Shown here: positions 24,601 to 30,751 of the stretch, one piece after another | Layout of the letters: each line of letters begins with the position of its first letter | Position numbering within the stretch: the first letter of the stretch is position 1 | Assembly (NCBI GenBank): GCA_949358305.1 | Contig: OX442314.1 | Span: 20,887,060 to 20,951,059 of the forward strand | Direction of reading: 5' to 3' | Source: Strigamia acuminata | Lineage: Eukaryota > Arthropoda > Chilopoda > Geophilomorpha > Linotaeniidae | DNA length: 64,000 nt | Made by a program: the position numbers and the translations under genes | The notes under the pieces: generated by a model | Database searches by the model: none | What the model was told of the DNA's origin: nothing | The model's input: only the letters and a program-made list of their open reading frames with translations

Positions 24601-27421
24601 TTGATGAATTGGTGCATGCGAGCTCGAATATTCCTCCAGAAGAGGGATAAACATAAAAATAAAACCTCAATTCTCTAGGCTATCAAATACAGATTAACCG
24701 CCGAATTTCAAAAGCAAGATAAACAGGAAGGGCATTAATTTCAACGTCATTTTATCTACTTATCAAGAAATAATGTCAATATTTTAGACCTATTATTAAA
24801 TTTAAACTATTCAAACCAGAATTCCCTTTAACACACATAGCTTTAAGTCATTTTCAAAATTCACATCTTGTGAATCTTACCTCTTTGACTTCATGCACTT
24901 CAATATTCATTGAAAATCGATATAAATTTTATTTATTACCTATAAAACTTTCTCCCTTTAAAATCCTCATTATTCTTAAATCTAAATTAACGTTTCTATC
25001 CTACGGTGACTTATTGTGGGATTCAAAACTTTTGCACCAACTAGTGATATCGTATTATTGCAATCTGTCGACGACATGCGCGATAAAAGCGTACAACAGT
25101 TGCAAGATTGAAGACAAGATAGTTATCGAGGGACTTCACAAAGCGACCAAGCAAACTCATAACAAAAAAATATTTTTAAAGACGAATCTAATTTGCTTAA
25201 ATTTTTAAAGTTTGGTCGAATAGATGGTACTCTGAATAAAATATCGAGAAGAATCCTCCTAGAGGCAATGGTAATCAAATTGGGCCCATGCTGATTTTGA
25301 CTTATGTATGACATTGAGATTTGCAAGGTTTGCATTGCACATATCCACACTAGCACAATAAAAACTTGCATTTTACGATAACACCGGAGGTATGGGAAGT
25401 CATAAGTTCCCATTTTCAGGTTCTTACAAGTTGTGACTGGAATTTCCGATCGTTTTTCCAATTCCCTTAATGTCACAAAATAAACACACCTTGCTTGAGA
25501 TTGAGAGATGCAGGGGCATTCCCATATTTCTCAATTCATTTTACACACCTATTTTTTTAGAATAGAATTTTATACAATTGCAATTTTATACAATCTTGCA
25601 TTGTGTAAATCAAGTCTTCGTTCAATCGCCTTAAATTCAATCTGTGCGCTCTCCACAATTGGCTCAAATTGAATTCGTTGGAAAAAGTAATTTAAATTCG
25701 ACCTCGTGTCATTGAAATTAGACTTAACTCAATCTTAGACAACAAAATTGACAATATACTAACTTGATCCTCAACGACGAACACACAGGAAAAAAAAGTT
25801 GAATTCGCTGGTAACACGAAACCGAGTTAAAAGAGTTAATCATCTTAACATCTGAATTATTCTCCGAGTCTCGTAAAATTTGTTATTTTATTTTCCATGG
25901 CAAATTACACGCAATAAACAGCGAAATTTCTTTTTATGTATTCCCAAGATGCAACTAAAAGCAAAAATCAGAAAAGTGCAATCTACAAGATAAAAACAAC
26001 ACAAAGCAAAAGAACTAGCAAGTCCTAAACAGATCAGAATTAAGACAAGCTCTTATTACATTCCACGTTAGTGCTTATGTATTTCTAGTCTTATCTCATA
26101 TATATAAAAACAAGAAAGAAAAATCCCATTTCTTTCAGTCCTCTTGGGACAAATTAATCACATTTCTATTAGGAACACTCAGGCTACACACATAGAACAC
26201 CTGCTCAACCTGAGCCTTAATACGTGTCACTTCATCCTGTTCTGTTATTTAAAAGAAAACCATTACTTCAATTGCGTCCAATGTGAAAATATATTTTTAT
26301 ACCAAATTGCAAGTGAAGTGACCTTTAAATTTCTTAACAATTCAACATAATAAACAGAAATGACGAAAGAGAAATCATTAAAATTGAAGCGGATACTTGC
26401 GACACTCTTTGTACCGTGCAACCATTATTGTACCATTCAAACCAATTTCCCAGCAGTGTATACTAACATTTTAACTATTTTAAGCTATGTTTTACTTGCA
26501 GTTAATATGTTCTGTTGTTTAAATGTCGTGCATATGCCCCCTGCAACTGAAAACGGACTAAATCGGTCGCCATTTTTGAAGTTAGATCGAGTCAAACAGT
26601 TTAAAAACGATTTTTAAATTTTAAAAGCTGTTTAGTCAAAATTATTTTTAAAAATCGAATATAATTTGTGTTCTAAACAGCTTGTGGAACCGTACAATGT
26701 TTCTATCTCATTCTCATCAATTGCCACTCACTCTGTTGACAATTTTCTCTAGCTACACCCACAAATTTTTACTGCATGGTAAAAACACAGAAAAGGTGGG
26801 CTCAAATTCCAATGGATTATCGAGCACGAGCTCTGTTGATTGTTCTCCATACCCCGAAGTTGCACGAGTGGTTTTACCTTCGTTTTGTTTGTTTCATTTT
26901 TGAAGAGAATAGAAAATTGCAACTGAAATTATATTTGATTGGCTCAATTTGATTGGCATCAATTCCAAACTTTAATCAAAAGAACTAGATGATTTACGGG
27001 TTATACACGCAAAAAACTAATCAGCTCTTTTGTAACAATACAATGTAATAAGTAAGCAGGGAAAAGAATGAAAACCCCTAATTATAATTGCAATCTATGG
27101 ATTTCTCTTGCCAATTCACAACACACAATTTTTTTTCCATCCATTTCTTTTGAAGTTACATGAAGAACCCAATTTAATTTTCCTTTTCATGCCTAATTAC
27201 CATTTTTGTCAACCTAAACAACAGGCAAATGCTCAATCTAAGTGACTGCAACAACAAAAACATTACAGTTATCTCCAAAAATCATCATTTAATTGGTTAG
27301 AAAGCCTGAAGAGAATGAATCTGAACAATCAATTTAAATTAAAATTTCCTTTCAAACAAAAAAAAAAATATTTCATGATCGTTAGACATGGAATTTTTAA
27401 TTATTGCCAAATATTAGATTA

Positions 27422-27458
<37 letters not shown>

Positions 27459-30147
27459 AAAAAAATTAATATATGATTGTGAAATCAACTCTGCAGTAAA
27501 ACTAGAAAAAGAAAAATTCTCATTTGAAAATTTTCGTAAACCGATAATACCAAAAACACCAACTTATTAATTAATTATTAAAATAAAAGCTTCCACGTTA
27601 CAAAACAAGAAGAAAAAATCCAAACAAGCTCGACGGTATAAAAACCATTTAGAACTTTATATCGATCCGCTGGTAATTAAAATTTAACTATTCCACCCAC
27701 ATAATAACATATTGTTCCTACTGCATATTGTTTTCAATAGTATTCCTAATCGCCACTTCCAAGAGATAATCAACATGCAGTCACTTAGAATTTCTAAATG
27801 ACTGCTTATTCACTTTTACATCAAACAATGCGAGATTTTATTGAAACTTCCCACAAAACTCTGGGTTTCTAAAATTACTACATGCTATCATCAATCAAGT
27901 TTTACACTTAACCCTTCGCCTCCTGTGACGGTAAAACATATCTAATCGCATTTAAACCCATAGGCACGGCCACCAAAAGCATAAATTAGGTCTAAATGTG
28001 TTCAACTGACATTGCCAGAGTTTTATATCATACAAAACACAGCAAAAGAGCATAAATTGACCAAACTTTGACGAAATAAACACATTATACTTTATAAACA
28101 CAGAATAATGAATGCATTCGTACATTAAATACATTGATACAACAAATATCGATTGGTTTTCCAATGAAAAAATTTTCTGACACAGGAAATGCGGTCAATT
28201 TCCAAAGATAAAGTTAGTTTCAAGCCCCAGGGGCATGCACCAGCACCAATTGCCCAACATAGGTGCAAAAAAAAATTAAATTAAGCCCTACGAGCACTTT
28301 TGCCAATGCTGACCAACAAAACTTAACTGTGGTACACGTTCAACTCACTATTTTGATGCCTTGTATTGGAAAACTACCAATAAGATCACCATGCCTTTAT
28401 CTGAATTCAGTTTTAAAGGTTTTTATTTTTATTTTTATTTTTAATCAAATAAAAGCTTTTTTTAGCCTCTGTAAATTTCCGTATGCCATCACATCATTGG
28501 TTCCCAATTTCTCGCTACAGCCTCATTATTCTGGGTATTAAGGACTGTAAAAGGGAAAATAATAAAGGATCCAACTAGAACCGTCAATTAGAGCGTTGTG
28601 AAGGATTTTGGTCTGCCATTACCTATATTCAAAGTAAATGGAAGTTCTTATGGCACAATGGTCCAAATATGATCGATTGCTTTTGCTTAAAGTTTATGGT
28701 ATCGTATTTTTCAAGCATTATTAAATAAATAAATGACCTTTCAGAATCAGAACAAATATAGTACCATATTGCATATATAGTATATATTGCAGAAAATCGA
28801 TTTAAGAAAAATTAAATACGTAAAGTTTAAAATTCTCAAATTTTCATTTTATTATAATTACTGTACTATTATAATAAAAAAAAATATCTCTTATCATTTT
28901 CTAATTAACCTACAGGTAAAACTTCAATTCTCTTCTAAATTGAATTTCAGTAGAAGCGATAAGGATACTTTTCTGTTCTTTTTTGACTATACACAATGTG
29001 CAATTCAAGGCGGATAACGCCACCATTTCCCCCAGCTTCTGAAGCACGATCGAAGTGAATCAGCAATCGACTTTCCTGTCGTTTTTTTGACCATCGCTAA
29101 CAACAAAACACAATCGACTGAATTTCTTAAACAAGAAATACAGGAAAAAACATTGAAATCACGCAATAAATGCGCATTTAAATGTTCCGAACGCAATTTA
29201 ACACGATTTGATAAAGTATCGTGTTTAATTGCGTAACGAAACCCAACCCAATGCTATTTTCAATTAAAACAAGAACAACAACAACAACAACAACAACATT
29301 ACACCAATAAATAAATAAATAAAAATAAAAAGCAAACCACGTACTTATTGGCCGAAACAGCTTTGTAGCTATTTTGGTCATCGGTGGGTAGAGTAACATC
29401 AATAGATTTAGATCGCTGTGTCTTGGGAACTTCCAACGAATTCGAATTGGACCCAAAATTAGCATCGATAGACGCTGATCTCTGCTGTTTAGGTAAAACG
29501 GGAACCTCGAGAGACACCACCGTAACTCCAGCCACTGACGAGCTCCCGGAGCTACCAAAAAGCGAATCTTGATCCGAAGGACTGTGGATGACCAACGGTA
29601 ACAATTTCTCTCCACTGGGACTGTTAGGCGTCAAAGTCACCAAAATGTTACGACTTCCGGCCACATTGCTCTGCTCTTCCGGCGTGTTTAGCAGGATTTC
29701 TTCCGATTCGGAATTGGAGGTCAAATCAAACGAGCTGTCGTCCGGCGAAGAGGAGGAGCAGCAGCGTAGCTGAGTAGGTCTCAGCGGTCTTTCCAATTCC
29801 AACTGTTCCAGCTCTTCGAGATAAGTGCAGTGAACGCAGCCATTTCCTCCACTTAAACTTCTGTCCCCAGAAGACCGTCGTCGGGAAATCCAGCGGGGGA
29901 CATCTAGCAGGGCAGACTCTTCAGCGGGCGGCGAAGTGGTGGCTGAATCGAACGATTTTGAGCGCTGACTCTTCACTCCTCCGGGAATATTGAGAAATTT
30001 CTCCACGTTCGTGTTGTTCTTATCAAACTCGATTTCGTCGAAAGAAGCGGAACGAACTTGTTTTGGTACTTCAAGGCTGTTCTGCTGCTTCATGTCGGCG
30101 GCAGTTGGTGTTCGTGAACGTGTAAAAGTAGCACGAAACTTCGGCAT
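488..30147 (-). CDS. rdgA: Diacylglycerol kinase, type IV (zeta/iota/RdgA-like); 13 coding exons, 3' end outside window
   Basis: This is the whole gene model on the minus strand. Joining exons 29345-30147, 17890-17968, 7913-7996, 6315-6392, 4449-4499, 4219-4287, 4116-4145, 3305-3457, 1749-1820, 1502-1689, 1255-1429, 700-770 and 488-636 gives one open frame of about 667 residues, and every junction is GT-AG with matching phase. Layout: Ser-rich N-terminus 1-268; C1 finger A about 302-351; C1 finger B about 371-418, with [11 protein letters not shown]; basic stretch about 450-473; catalytic domain from about 480, with NPKSGGNQG (501-509), GGDGT (552-556) and GTGNDLAR (581-588); accessory domain begins at WDLK. 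The order and motifs match DGK zeta/iota and Drosophila RdgA, which convert diacylglycerol to phosphatidic acid with ATP and act in phototransduction and lipid signalling. The symbol is by resemblance of the N-terminal exon to insect RdgA, recalled and not searched; DGK iota/zeta orthologue is the safe call. The frame is intact throughout. The C-terminal accessory part and any ankyrin repeats lie beyond position 1. Confidence 0.93.
700..770 (-). CDS. rdgA: DGK exon 12: catalytic domain, [11 protein letters not shown]
   Basis: 71 nt, 23 codons plus AG. Acceptor TTTAAAG|GGTTAC, donor GATAG|GTTTGT. It encodes [20 protein letters not shown] then QLD and a split Arg, matching [20 protein letters not shown] in DGK zeta/iota. 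The following intron is 63 bp (637-699). Confidence 0.96.
844..1032 (+). mobile_element. MITE family A, near full-length copy (intron 11)
   Basis: About 190 bp bounded by inverted ends GCATTCATAAAGT (left) and ACTTTATGAATACGCC (right). The body contains GTTAAACACATTTTGTTGTT, GCCACCATTTTTTGAAGTTA and GCTGTTTACTCTAAATTACT-type blocks that recur in at least seven other places in the window. It is non-coding. The superfamily is not clear from the ends. Confidence 0.7.
1255..1429 (-). CDS. rdgA: DGK exon 11: catalytic core with GGDGT
   Basis: 175 nt, one base plus 58 codons. Acceptor ACCTTAG|TTTGGA, donor TGGGGTGGG|GTAAGT. It reads [20 protein letters not shown], then [20 protein letters not shown], then [23 protein letters not shown] (552-556) is the ATP-binding glycine motif essential in DGKs, and all residues I would expect there are present. 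Confidence 0.98.
1502..1689 (-). CDS. rdgA: DGK exon 10: start of catalytic domain
   Basis: 188 nt, 62 codons plus GG. Acceptor TGTAG|GCATCG, donor GCAGG|GTAAGA. It contains [20 protein letters not shown] and [18 protein letters not shown], near-identical in style to DGK zeta [14 protein letters not shown] and [16 protein letters not shown]. These form the first beta strand and glycine-rich nucleotide loop of the DAGK catalytic domain. Confidence 0.97.
1749..1820 (-). CDS. rdgA: DGK exon 9: basic MARCKS-like / nuclear-localisation stretch
   Basis: 72 nt, 24 codons, phase 0. Acceptor TAATTAG|GGTTCC, donor AAAGAG|GTAAAT. It encodes [20 protein letters not shown] then SKKE. The position and composition match the KKKRTSFKRKASKR segment of DGK zeta/iota, which in mammals is a PKC-phosphorylated MARCKS-homology and nuclear-localisation region. 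Intron 9 after it is only 59 bp. Confidence 0.93.
1821..3304 (-). other. DGK intron 8; short GC-rich patch at about 1900-1985
   Basis: No exon was found in this 1484-bp intron. A GC-rich patch (about 1900-1985, GGAACGCCCCGGCGCGG on the minus strand) stands out from the AT-rich surroundings. A fragment like the MITE family A end lies at about 2435-2490. Open stretches on the minus strand at 2672-3146 resemble no protein I know. Confidence 0.4.
3305..3457 (-). CDS. rdgA: DGK exon 8: end of C1 finger B
   Basis: 153 nt, 51 codons, phase 0. Acceptor TTAAAG|GACATA, donor CGAAAG|GTAATC. It encodes [20 protein letters not shown] followed by a Met-Gln rich turn, then [20 protein letters not shown]. 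This matches EIVAISCSWCKQAYH...CSLG.HAAVV.PP.WI of DGK zeta/iota and supplies Cys405, Cys408, His413 and Cys418. Confidence 0.96.
3966..4072 (+). mobile_element. MITE family A, truncated copy (intron 7)
   Basis: Contains CTGAAAACAGACTAAATCGG, then CCGTCATTTTTGAAGTTA, GACAAGCAG and TTGTTTAGTCTAAATTGCTT in the same order as the copy at 844. The left end is missing. It lies just upstream of microexon 7 in the gene's own direction. Confidence 0.65.
4116..4145 (-). CDS. rdgA: DGK exon 7: 30-nt microexon inside C1 finger B
   Basis: 30 nt, exactly 10 codons, phase 0. Acceptor GATTTTAG|TCCTTC, donor AATAAG|GTGAGT. It encodes [10 protein letters not shown] and fills the gap left by GFQQKFSFHSKE in vertebrate DGK iota. 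The preceding intron is only 73 bp (4146-4218). Its size makes it easy for gene finders to miss. Confidence 0.9.
4219..4287 (-). CDS. rdgA: DGK exon 6: start of C1 finger B
   Basis: 69 nt, 23 codons, phase 0. Acceptor TGAATAG|CACACC, where the AG belongs to an in-frame TAG in the intron; donor AGCAAG|GTATGT. It encodes [18 protein letters not shown] then KRCSK, the HHWVHRR...GKCxxC hallmark of type IV DGKs. It supplies His371/372, Cys383 and Cys386. Confidence 0.95.
4449..4499 (-). CDS. rdgA: DGK exon 5: end of C1 finger A and linker
   Basis: 51 nt, 17 codons, phase 0. Acceptor GATGAAG|TTTTAC, donor CGAGAG|GTATTG. It encodes [17 protein letters not shown], matching FRCKPTFRE of DGK iota. The Cys (351) is the last ligand of finger A. 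The exon is short but both its flanking junctions are in phase. Confidence 0.92.
4500..6314 (-). other. DGK intron 4; unexplained GC-richer block at about 4900-5160
   Basis: No DGK exon was seen between the junctions. A block at about 4900-5160 is richer in GC, has a 255-nt open frame on the minus strand (4857-5111, with [16 protein letters not shown]) and a partly overlapping one on the plus strand; neither is recognised. A 5S-derived segment lies at 5535-5655. A GC-rich patch at 6195-6250 (CAGGCCCCGGCGCC) looks like a fragment of a repeat. Confidence 0.35.
5535..5655 (-). repeat. 5S-rRNA-derived element, diverged copy
   Basis: Read on the minus strand it aligns with the clearer copy at 48200-48325. 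Both have TTAGAACACAAG-like sequence, then a region corresponding to GGTTAGTACTTGGATGGGTG of 5S rRNA, here GTCAGTACTTGTATAGATGA. This is too diverged for a working 5S gene; a SINE3-like or pseudogene origin is inferred. Confidence 0.45.
6315..6392 (-). CDS. rdgA: DGK exon 4: second half of C1 finger A
   Basis: 78 nt, 26 codons, phase 0. Acceptor TTACAG|AAACAG, donor GAAAAG|GTAATC. It encodes [19 protein letters not shown] and then LSYVTEK, matching DGK zeta/iota RRKCAACKIVVHT. It provides the C-X2-C, His and Cys ligands (330, 333, 338, 341). Confidence 0.95.
6393..7912 (-). other. DGK intron 3, nothing recognised
   Basis: 1520 bp of AT-rich sequence. Short open stretches on both strands (such as 7467-7715) resemble no family I know. 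Confidence 0.5.
7913..7996 (-). CDS. rdgA: DGK exon 3: first half of C1 finger A
   Basis: 84 nt, 28 codons, phase 0 at both ends. Acceptor TTTCAG|GAAACA, donor TGCTCA|GTAAGT. It encodes [19 protein letters not shown] then CYVNEVECS, closely matching DGK iota [19 protein letters not shown]. It supplies His302, Cys314 and Cys321, the first zinc ligands of the atypical C1 finger of type IV DGKs. Confidence 0.95.
9000..9240. repeat. Degenerate transposon-like fragment with GCCTAGG motifs
   Basis: TTTGCCTAGGCCTCGTGGCC near the left and GGGCCTCGCACC ... CTTGCCTAGGGC near the right resemble end sequences of DNA transposon families common in invertebrates. Boundaries and target duplication are not clear. 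Confidence 0.3.
9306..9886. mobile_element. TA-flanked TIR element with long imperfect inverted repeats
   Basis: 581 bp flanked by TA on both sides (9304-9305, 9887-9888). The left end is CAGGGTGAGCCAAAGAAACC and the right end read inward is CAATGTGAGCCAGAAAGACC. Homology continues through AATGTAATTACTCTGTAACT and beyond, about 120-150 bp per arm. There is no transposase, and a second internal GTGAGCCAGAGCAACCTGA (about 9448) suggests a nested partial copy. The TA duplication points to a Tc1/mariner-type MITE. Confidence 0.7.
9975..11047. mobile_element. 1.07-kb non-autonomous TIR element carrying a 35-bp satellite
   Basis: The ends are AGAGGTTTTGCGATT (9975-9989) and its inverse ending at 11047. 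Subterminal arrays of AACTTATA repeats occur on both sides (10009-10025; about 10955-11030). A second inward copy of the end (AAAAAAGTTCAATCGCAAAA, about 10921) suggests nesting or end duplication. The flanks are ATT on both sides, so the duplication is ATT, or TA if the ends are read as GAGG...CCTC. The core is the CpG-rich array listed separately. There is no transposase. Confidence 0.7.
10195..10765. repeat. 35-bp CpG-rich satellite array with inverted flanks
   Basis: The unit is AATCGAATGCGGCCGAACAT followed by CGCCCGCATTTGTGC (35 bp). Six near-perfect head-to-tail copies occupy 10481-10690, and variant and inverted copies fill the rest. The block ends in inverted GCCTCGTCAAAGC (about 10201 and 10750). 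Each unit has five CpG. No stop codon occurs in any frame of either strand of the unit, and 35 is not a multiple of 3, so long open frames appear on both strands. These are not genes. Confidence 0.9.
12535..12725 (+). mobile_element. MITE family A, diverged and interrupted copy
   Basis: Begins ACACATTCATAAAGTCATGT and contains GCAACTGAAAA, ACTAAATCGGTCGTATCAGT and TAGTCTAAATTACTCTATGC in family order. Between about 12620 and 12700 the sequence departs from the family, suggesting an insertion or replacement. Confidence 0.55.
13116..13140. repeat. (ATT)n microsatellite
   Basis: About eight perfect ATT units. Confidence 0.9.
15066..15303. repeat. Cluster of AACACCATGGTGTT palindromes
   Basis: A perfect 24-bp palindrome centred on CCATGG lies at 15088-15111 (core ATAACACCATGGTGTTAT). 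A related imperfect one precedes it (about 15066). GTAACACCATGG and a TAACACCAT-GATTTT-ATGGTGTTA hairpin (15280-15303) follow. The mariner-type element at 15304 starts directly at the last hairpin. Confidence 0.7.
15304..16268 (-). mobile_element. Degenerate Tc1/mariner-superfamily transposon
   Basis: 965 bp with 28-30 bp terminal inverted repeats CAGAGGGTGAATACTCAAA...ATGAAACACT, flanked by TA (15302-15303, 16269-16270). On the minus strand, broken transposase fragments are readable. [12 protein letters not shown]-like sequence near 15700 corresponds to the QDGAPAHTA region, and [18 protein letters not shown] near 15560-15620 corresponds to the PPxSPDLxPMD...GxLK region. Frames are interrupted by stops. 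The style recalls ITmD37E-type elements; the subgroup is uncertain. Confidence 0.8.
15560..16110 (-). pseudogene. Broken mariner-type transposase ORF
   Basis: Transposase remnants of the element at 15304-16268. The catalytic second-D region survives as HDKAxSHTA, and the third-acid region as [16 protein letters not shown]. Stops and frameshifts occur between fragments, and the longest open piece is 15803-16030. Not functional. Confidence 0.65.
17890..17968 (-). CDS. rdgA: DGK exon 2: linker before the first C1 domain
   Basis: 79 nt. Acceptor ATCAG|A, donor TTGGAAT|GTAAGT. The first base completes the Lys codon split at exon 1, and the following 26 codons begin [16 protein letters not shown] and end SAANWN. 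Vertebrate DGK zeta/iota have HRKAI and later VDWSE at the same places, so KAI and NWN anchor the alignment. The other two frames contain stops or do not join exon 1, which fixes the phase. It is separated from exon 1 by 11.4 kb and from exon 3 by 9.9 kb. Confidence 0.85.
18958..18990 (-). promoter_or_regulatory. Candidate alternative first exon / promoter (ATGGCGGAG with donor)
   Basis: In intron 1 the minus strand reads CACTCAAGATGGCGGAGCGA and goes on to AGCGAG|GTGAGC, a good donor. The ATG is in strong context (A at -3, G at +4) and overlaps a YY1-like AAGATGGCGG motif, in a CpG-richer patch (about 18950-19050). It encodes [11 protein letters not shown]. The phase is 0, while exon 2 needs phase 2, so direct splicing would reach a TGA within six codons. 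An extra exon, a non-coding role or another gene would be needed. Confidence 0.35.
20336..20600. mobile_element. TA-flanked MITE with CTACGTTTACATGCA ends
   Basis: 265 bp. The left end is CTACGTTTACATGCA followed by GGGAATACTTCGAGTG. The right end read inward is CTACGTTTACATGCA followed by CCGAATAATTCGAGTG. TA flanks both sides. There is no coding capacity. Confidence 0.8.
21761..21966 (-). repeat. 3' LTR of the copia element
   Basis: 206 bp, the same sequence as the LTR at 24147. Its AATAAA could end element transcripts, and because the element lies in the same orientation as the kinase gene it could also truncate kinase transcripts in intron 1 (inference). Confidence 0.93.
22104..24032 (-). 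CDS. Copia gag-protease polyprotein with internal deletion
   Basis: 642 residues, one frame, ATG at 24032. Residues about 1-200 are the copia-type Gag (UBN2-like), starting [25 protein letters not shown] zinc knuckle C-X2-C-X4-H-X4-C lies at 238-251 and the aspartic protease site DSGA at 293-296 ([11 protein letters not shown]). [17 protein letters not shown] (361-377) leads toward integrase, and REWHEKLEY (487-495) is a remnant of the pre-integrase LWHxRLGH motif. Before it is a 14-residue repeat [14 protein letters not shown], about 3.5 copies (434-483); after it are 9-residue repeats ISENExExE (541-576). The end, [10 protein letters not shown], resembles the linker between integrase and reverse transcriptase. 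Integrase catalytic core, RT and RNase H are absent. The protein could package RNA and cleave itself; it could not copy or insert DNA. Confidence 0.92.
   Translation of the reverse strand: MANAGGISARIEPLGKENYDAWKVQMEAILGKNDLLKYADGTLKRPEVDPSNNNTKKAAENWDVRDRNTRYDILLHVKQSEIRLLKNCKTSNELWRKLDEIYEAKGPANMGMLLKQICGNKMAENENVRDYLKGFFEAVDKLLDMDMEIHPTLTGTLLLQSLPKSFDTFKITMESRDTLPTLEALKAKIIAAAISQEKDKEEVSDAMLAKKSFQKRRQPKNGDDESDSDEKPTFKFKCHGCGKIGHKIADCRSKSKKESASRAEKSKYELFFCEQNETALKCEKSRPRNWCLDSGASSHMCSSNSTFSTIEFLKNQKLNLASKASTNIDGKGTAKIVVKTGDGNMKLDLTETLLVRDLRTNLMSVGKITERGHKVIFDNKSAEIISPKGEIVFTAEKRNGLYYIVDKTEDAATAMEIEVRTGNMKTEKASTEVKKTRTENKKTAAEVKKTRTENKKTAAEVKKTRAENKKTAAEVKKTRTENVKIREWHEKLEYESILKKLKNDFAEQISQTLMEMAQYMILQPSEESSVELDKNENEVKISENESEAEISENESEAEISENENEVEISENENEVEIFENETEQGEVEIKINDEVENETEQGEVETLQIKNVRAPPRQSSRTRRLYSNRNGKPPGRIRYEEY
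22600..22765 (-). repeat. 42-bp minisatellite inside the copia ORF
   Basis: About 3.5 head-to-tail 42-bp units encoding [14 protein letters not shown], with one Thr-to-Ala variant. Being a multiple of three, it keeps the frame. A second in-frame 27-bp repeat (encoding ISENExExE) lies at about 22300-22415. Confidence 0.88.
24118..24146 (-). promoter_or_regulatory. Primer binding site complementary to the 5' half of initiator tRNA-Met
   Basis: On the minus strand GGTTATGGGCCCAGCACG follows the 5' LTR directly. The plus strand here reads the D-arm-to-anticodon-loop part of initiator tRNA-Met (from CGCAGTGGAAGCGTGC through TGGGCCCATAACC), a match of about 29 bases. Copia is known to prime from an internal fragment of tRNA-iMet cut in the anticodon loop, and this site has that register. 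Confidence 0.88.
24147..24352 (-). repeat. 5' LTR of the copia element
   Basis: 206 bp. On the minus strand it contains a TATATAAT box (24237-24244) and, about 15 bp further on, AATAAA (24217-24222), as expected for an LTR with a short R region. The ends are TGTTGG...CTACA. Confidence 0.93.
26484..26645 (+). mobile_element. MITE family A copy (intron 1)
   Basis: Contains TTACTTGCAGTTAATATGTT, TCTGTTGTTTAAATGTCGTG, GACTAAATCGGTCGCCATTT, TTGAAGTTAGATCGAGTC and GCTGTTTAGTCAAAATTATT in family order. The inverted ends are eroded. Confidence 0.65.
27424..27454. repeat. Poly-T tract (31 T)
   Basis: An uninterrupted T run; on the minus strand a poly-A. Confidence 0.9.
29005..29094 (-). other. Short ORF of 29 codons just downstream of exon 1, unrecognised
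   Basis: ATG at 29094 in good context (GCGATGG). It encodes a basic amphipathic-looking peptide with [18 protein letters not shown] and ends at TGA. It is in intron 1 on the sense strand. No donor site makes it an obvious exon and I recognise no relative. Confidence 0.15.
29270..29298. repeat. (AAC)n microsatellite
   Basis: AACAACAAC run just inside intron 1, about 45 bp beyond the exon 1 donor. Confidence 0.85.
29345..30147 (-). CDS. rdgA: DGK exon 1: start codon and Ser-rich N-terminal region
   Basis: The exon encodes residues 1-267 plus two bases of codon 268. The ATG at 30147 is preceded directly by an in-frame TAA, so the start is fixed unless an intron splits the leader. It begins [15 protein letters not shown], which I recall as similar to the insect RdgA N-terminus. 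Five degenerate copies of [S/L]L(E/N/D)(V/I)P followed by a basic RSxSxD-type site occur at residues 24-37, 51-67, 80-95, 212-228 and 237-250. A conserved-looking CVHC knot with a Leu/Glu-rich helix sits at 104-120, and a Ser-rich acidic stretch at 130-160. No signal peptide or membrane segment is seen. The donor is AATAA|GTACGT. The split codon AA|A joins exon 2 to give Lys, followed by Lys-Ala-Ile as in vertebrate HRKAI. The RSxSxD sites look like basophilic-kinase or 14-3-3 sites; that role is inference. Confidence 0.9.
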
Positions 30148-30570
30148 TTAGTTCTCGAACGAGACACCTGGTGTCAAATTATGTCCCGTTTAAAATCCAC
30201 CATTCTTAGCCCATTGTTTCGCCTTCGTCTTAGTTCGTGCTCTGCTCTTTCAACATTGCTGCAAGCACGCGGCGTCCCGACTGCCAGCTGCCAACAGCAA
30301 ACTTAGGTCTACACGCACACGCCAACTTCGATCTCCCGCTGCATCTTGGGATACATTATTACAATGCATCATCGTGTGCGATGCCTCTTTGTTTTTGCCC
30401 TTTCTTTTCTCCTTTTTAATGATATCTCGACTCCTACATTTCGTTTCTAGATCAACAAAAGTTTACTTTTAAGTCACGATTCAAGAATTAGCGAGGTGCT
30501 TAAGCGGTTAACAAGTCCAGTATACAGTACAGGTGAAAGTGGAACAAGGAAGAGAACTGACTGACTTTGT
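30148..30570 (-). promoter_or_regulatory. 5' leader / promoter region of the DGK gene
   Basis: Upstream of the start ATG the sequence is GC-richer than the surroundings to about 30380. The minus strand has TCAGTCAGTT (30555-30564), matching the arthropod initiator TCAGT; use as a start site is a guess. An intron within the leader cannot be excluded (CACCAG|GTGTCT near 30170 could be a splice site). Confidence 0.3.
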
Positions 30571-30714
30571 GGTCGTTTGCAGTTAAGTGAACATCGACCA
30601 GTGGTGGTCAAGCCTCACTTATCATTAAGGGATCAGGTATTTGTGCCTTGACTTGCTTGGCTTGATTTATTTGTCGTTTGCTTTATTCCCCAACATGTGC
30701 CCACCCAAGTTACA

Positions 30715-30720
<6 letters not shown>

Positions 30721-30747
<27 letters not shown>
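30721..30747. repeat. Poly-A tract (27 A)
   Basis: An uninterrupted A run. Confidence 0.9.

Positions 30748-30751
<4 letters not shown>

Larger units (their letters stand above)
17969..29344 (-). other. DGK intron 1 (11.4 kb)
   Basis: Bounded by donor AATAA|GTACGT and acceptor ATCAG|A. It contains the candidate first exon at 18960, a TA-flanked MITE at 20336, the copia element at 21761-24352, a family A copy at 26484, a 31-T run at 27424 and (AAC)n at 29270. The sequence at 19800-20060 has mildly higher GC and open frames on both strands but nothing recognised. The remainder is AT-rich with no gene seen. Confidence 0.6.

Noticed and set aside
29178-29615. Minus-strand 145-codon frame overlapping exon 1
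   Set aside because: Alternative frame of exon 1 and intron; low complexity, no relation to known proteins, and the 282-codon frame holds the family-like N-terminus.
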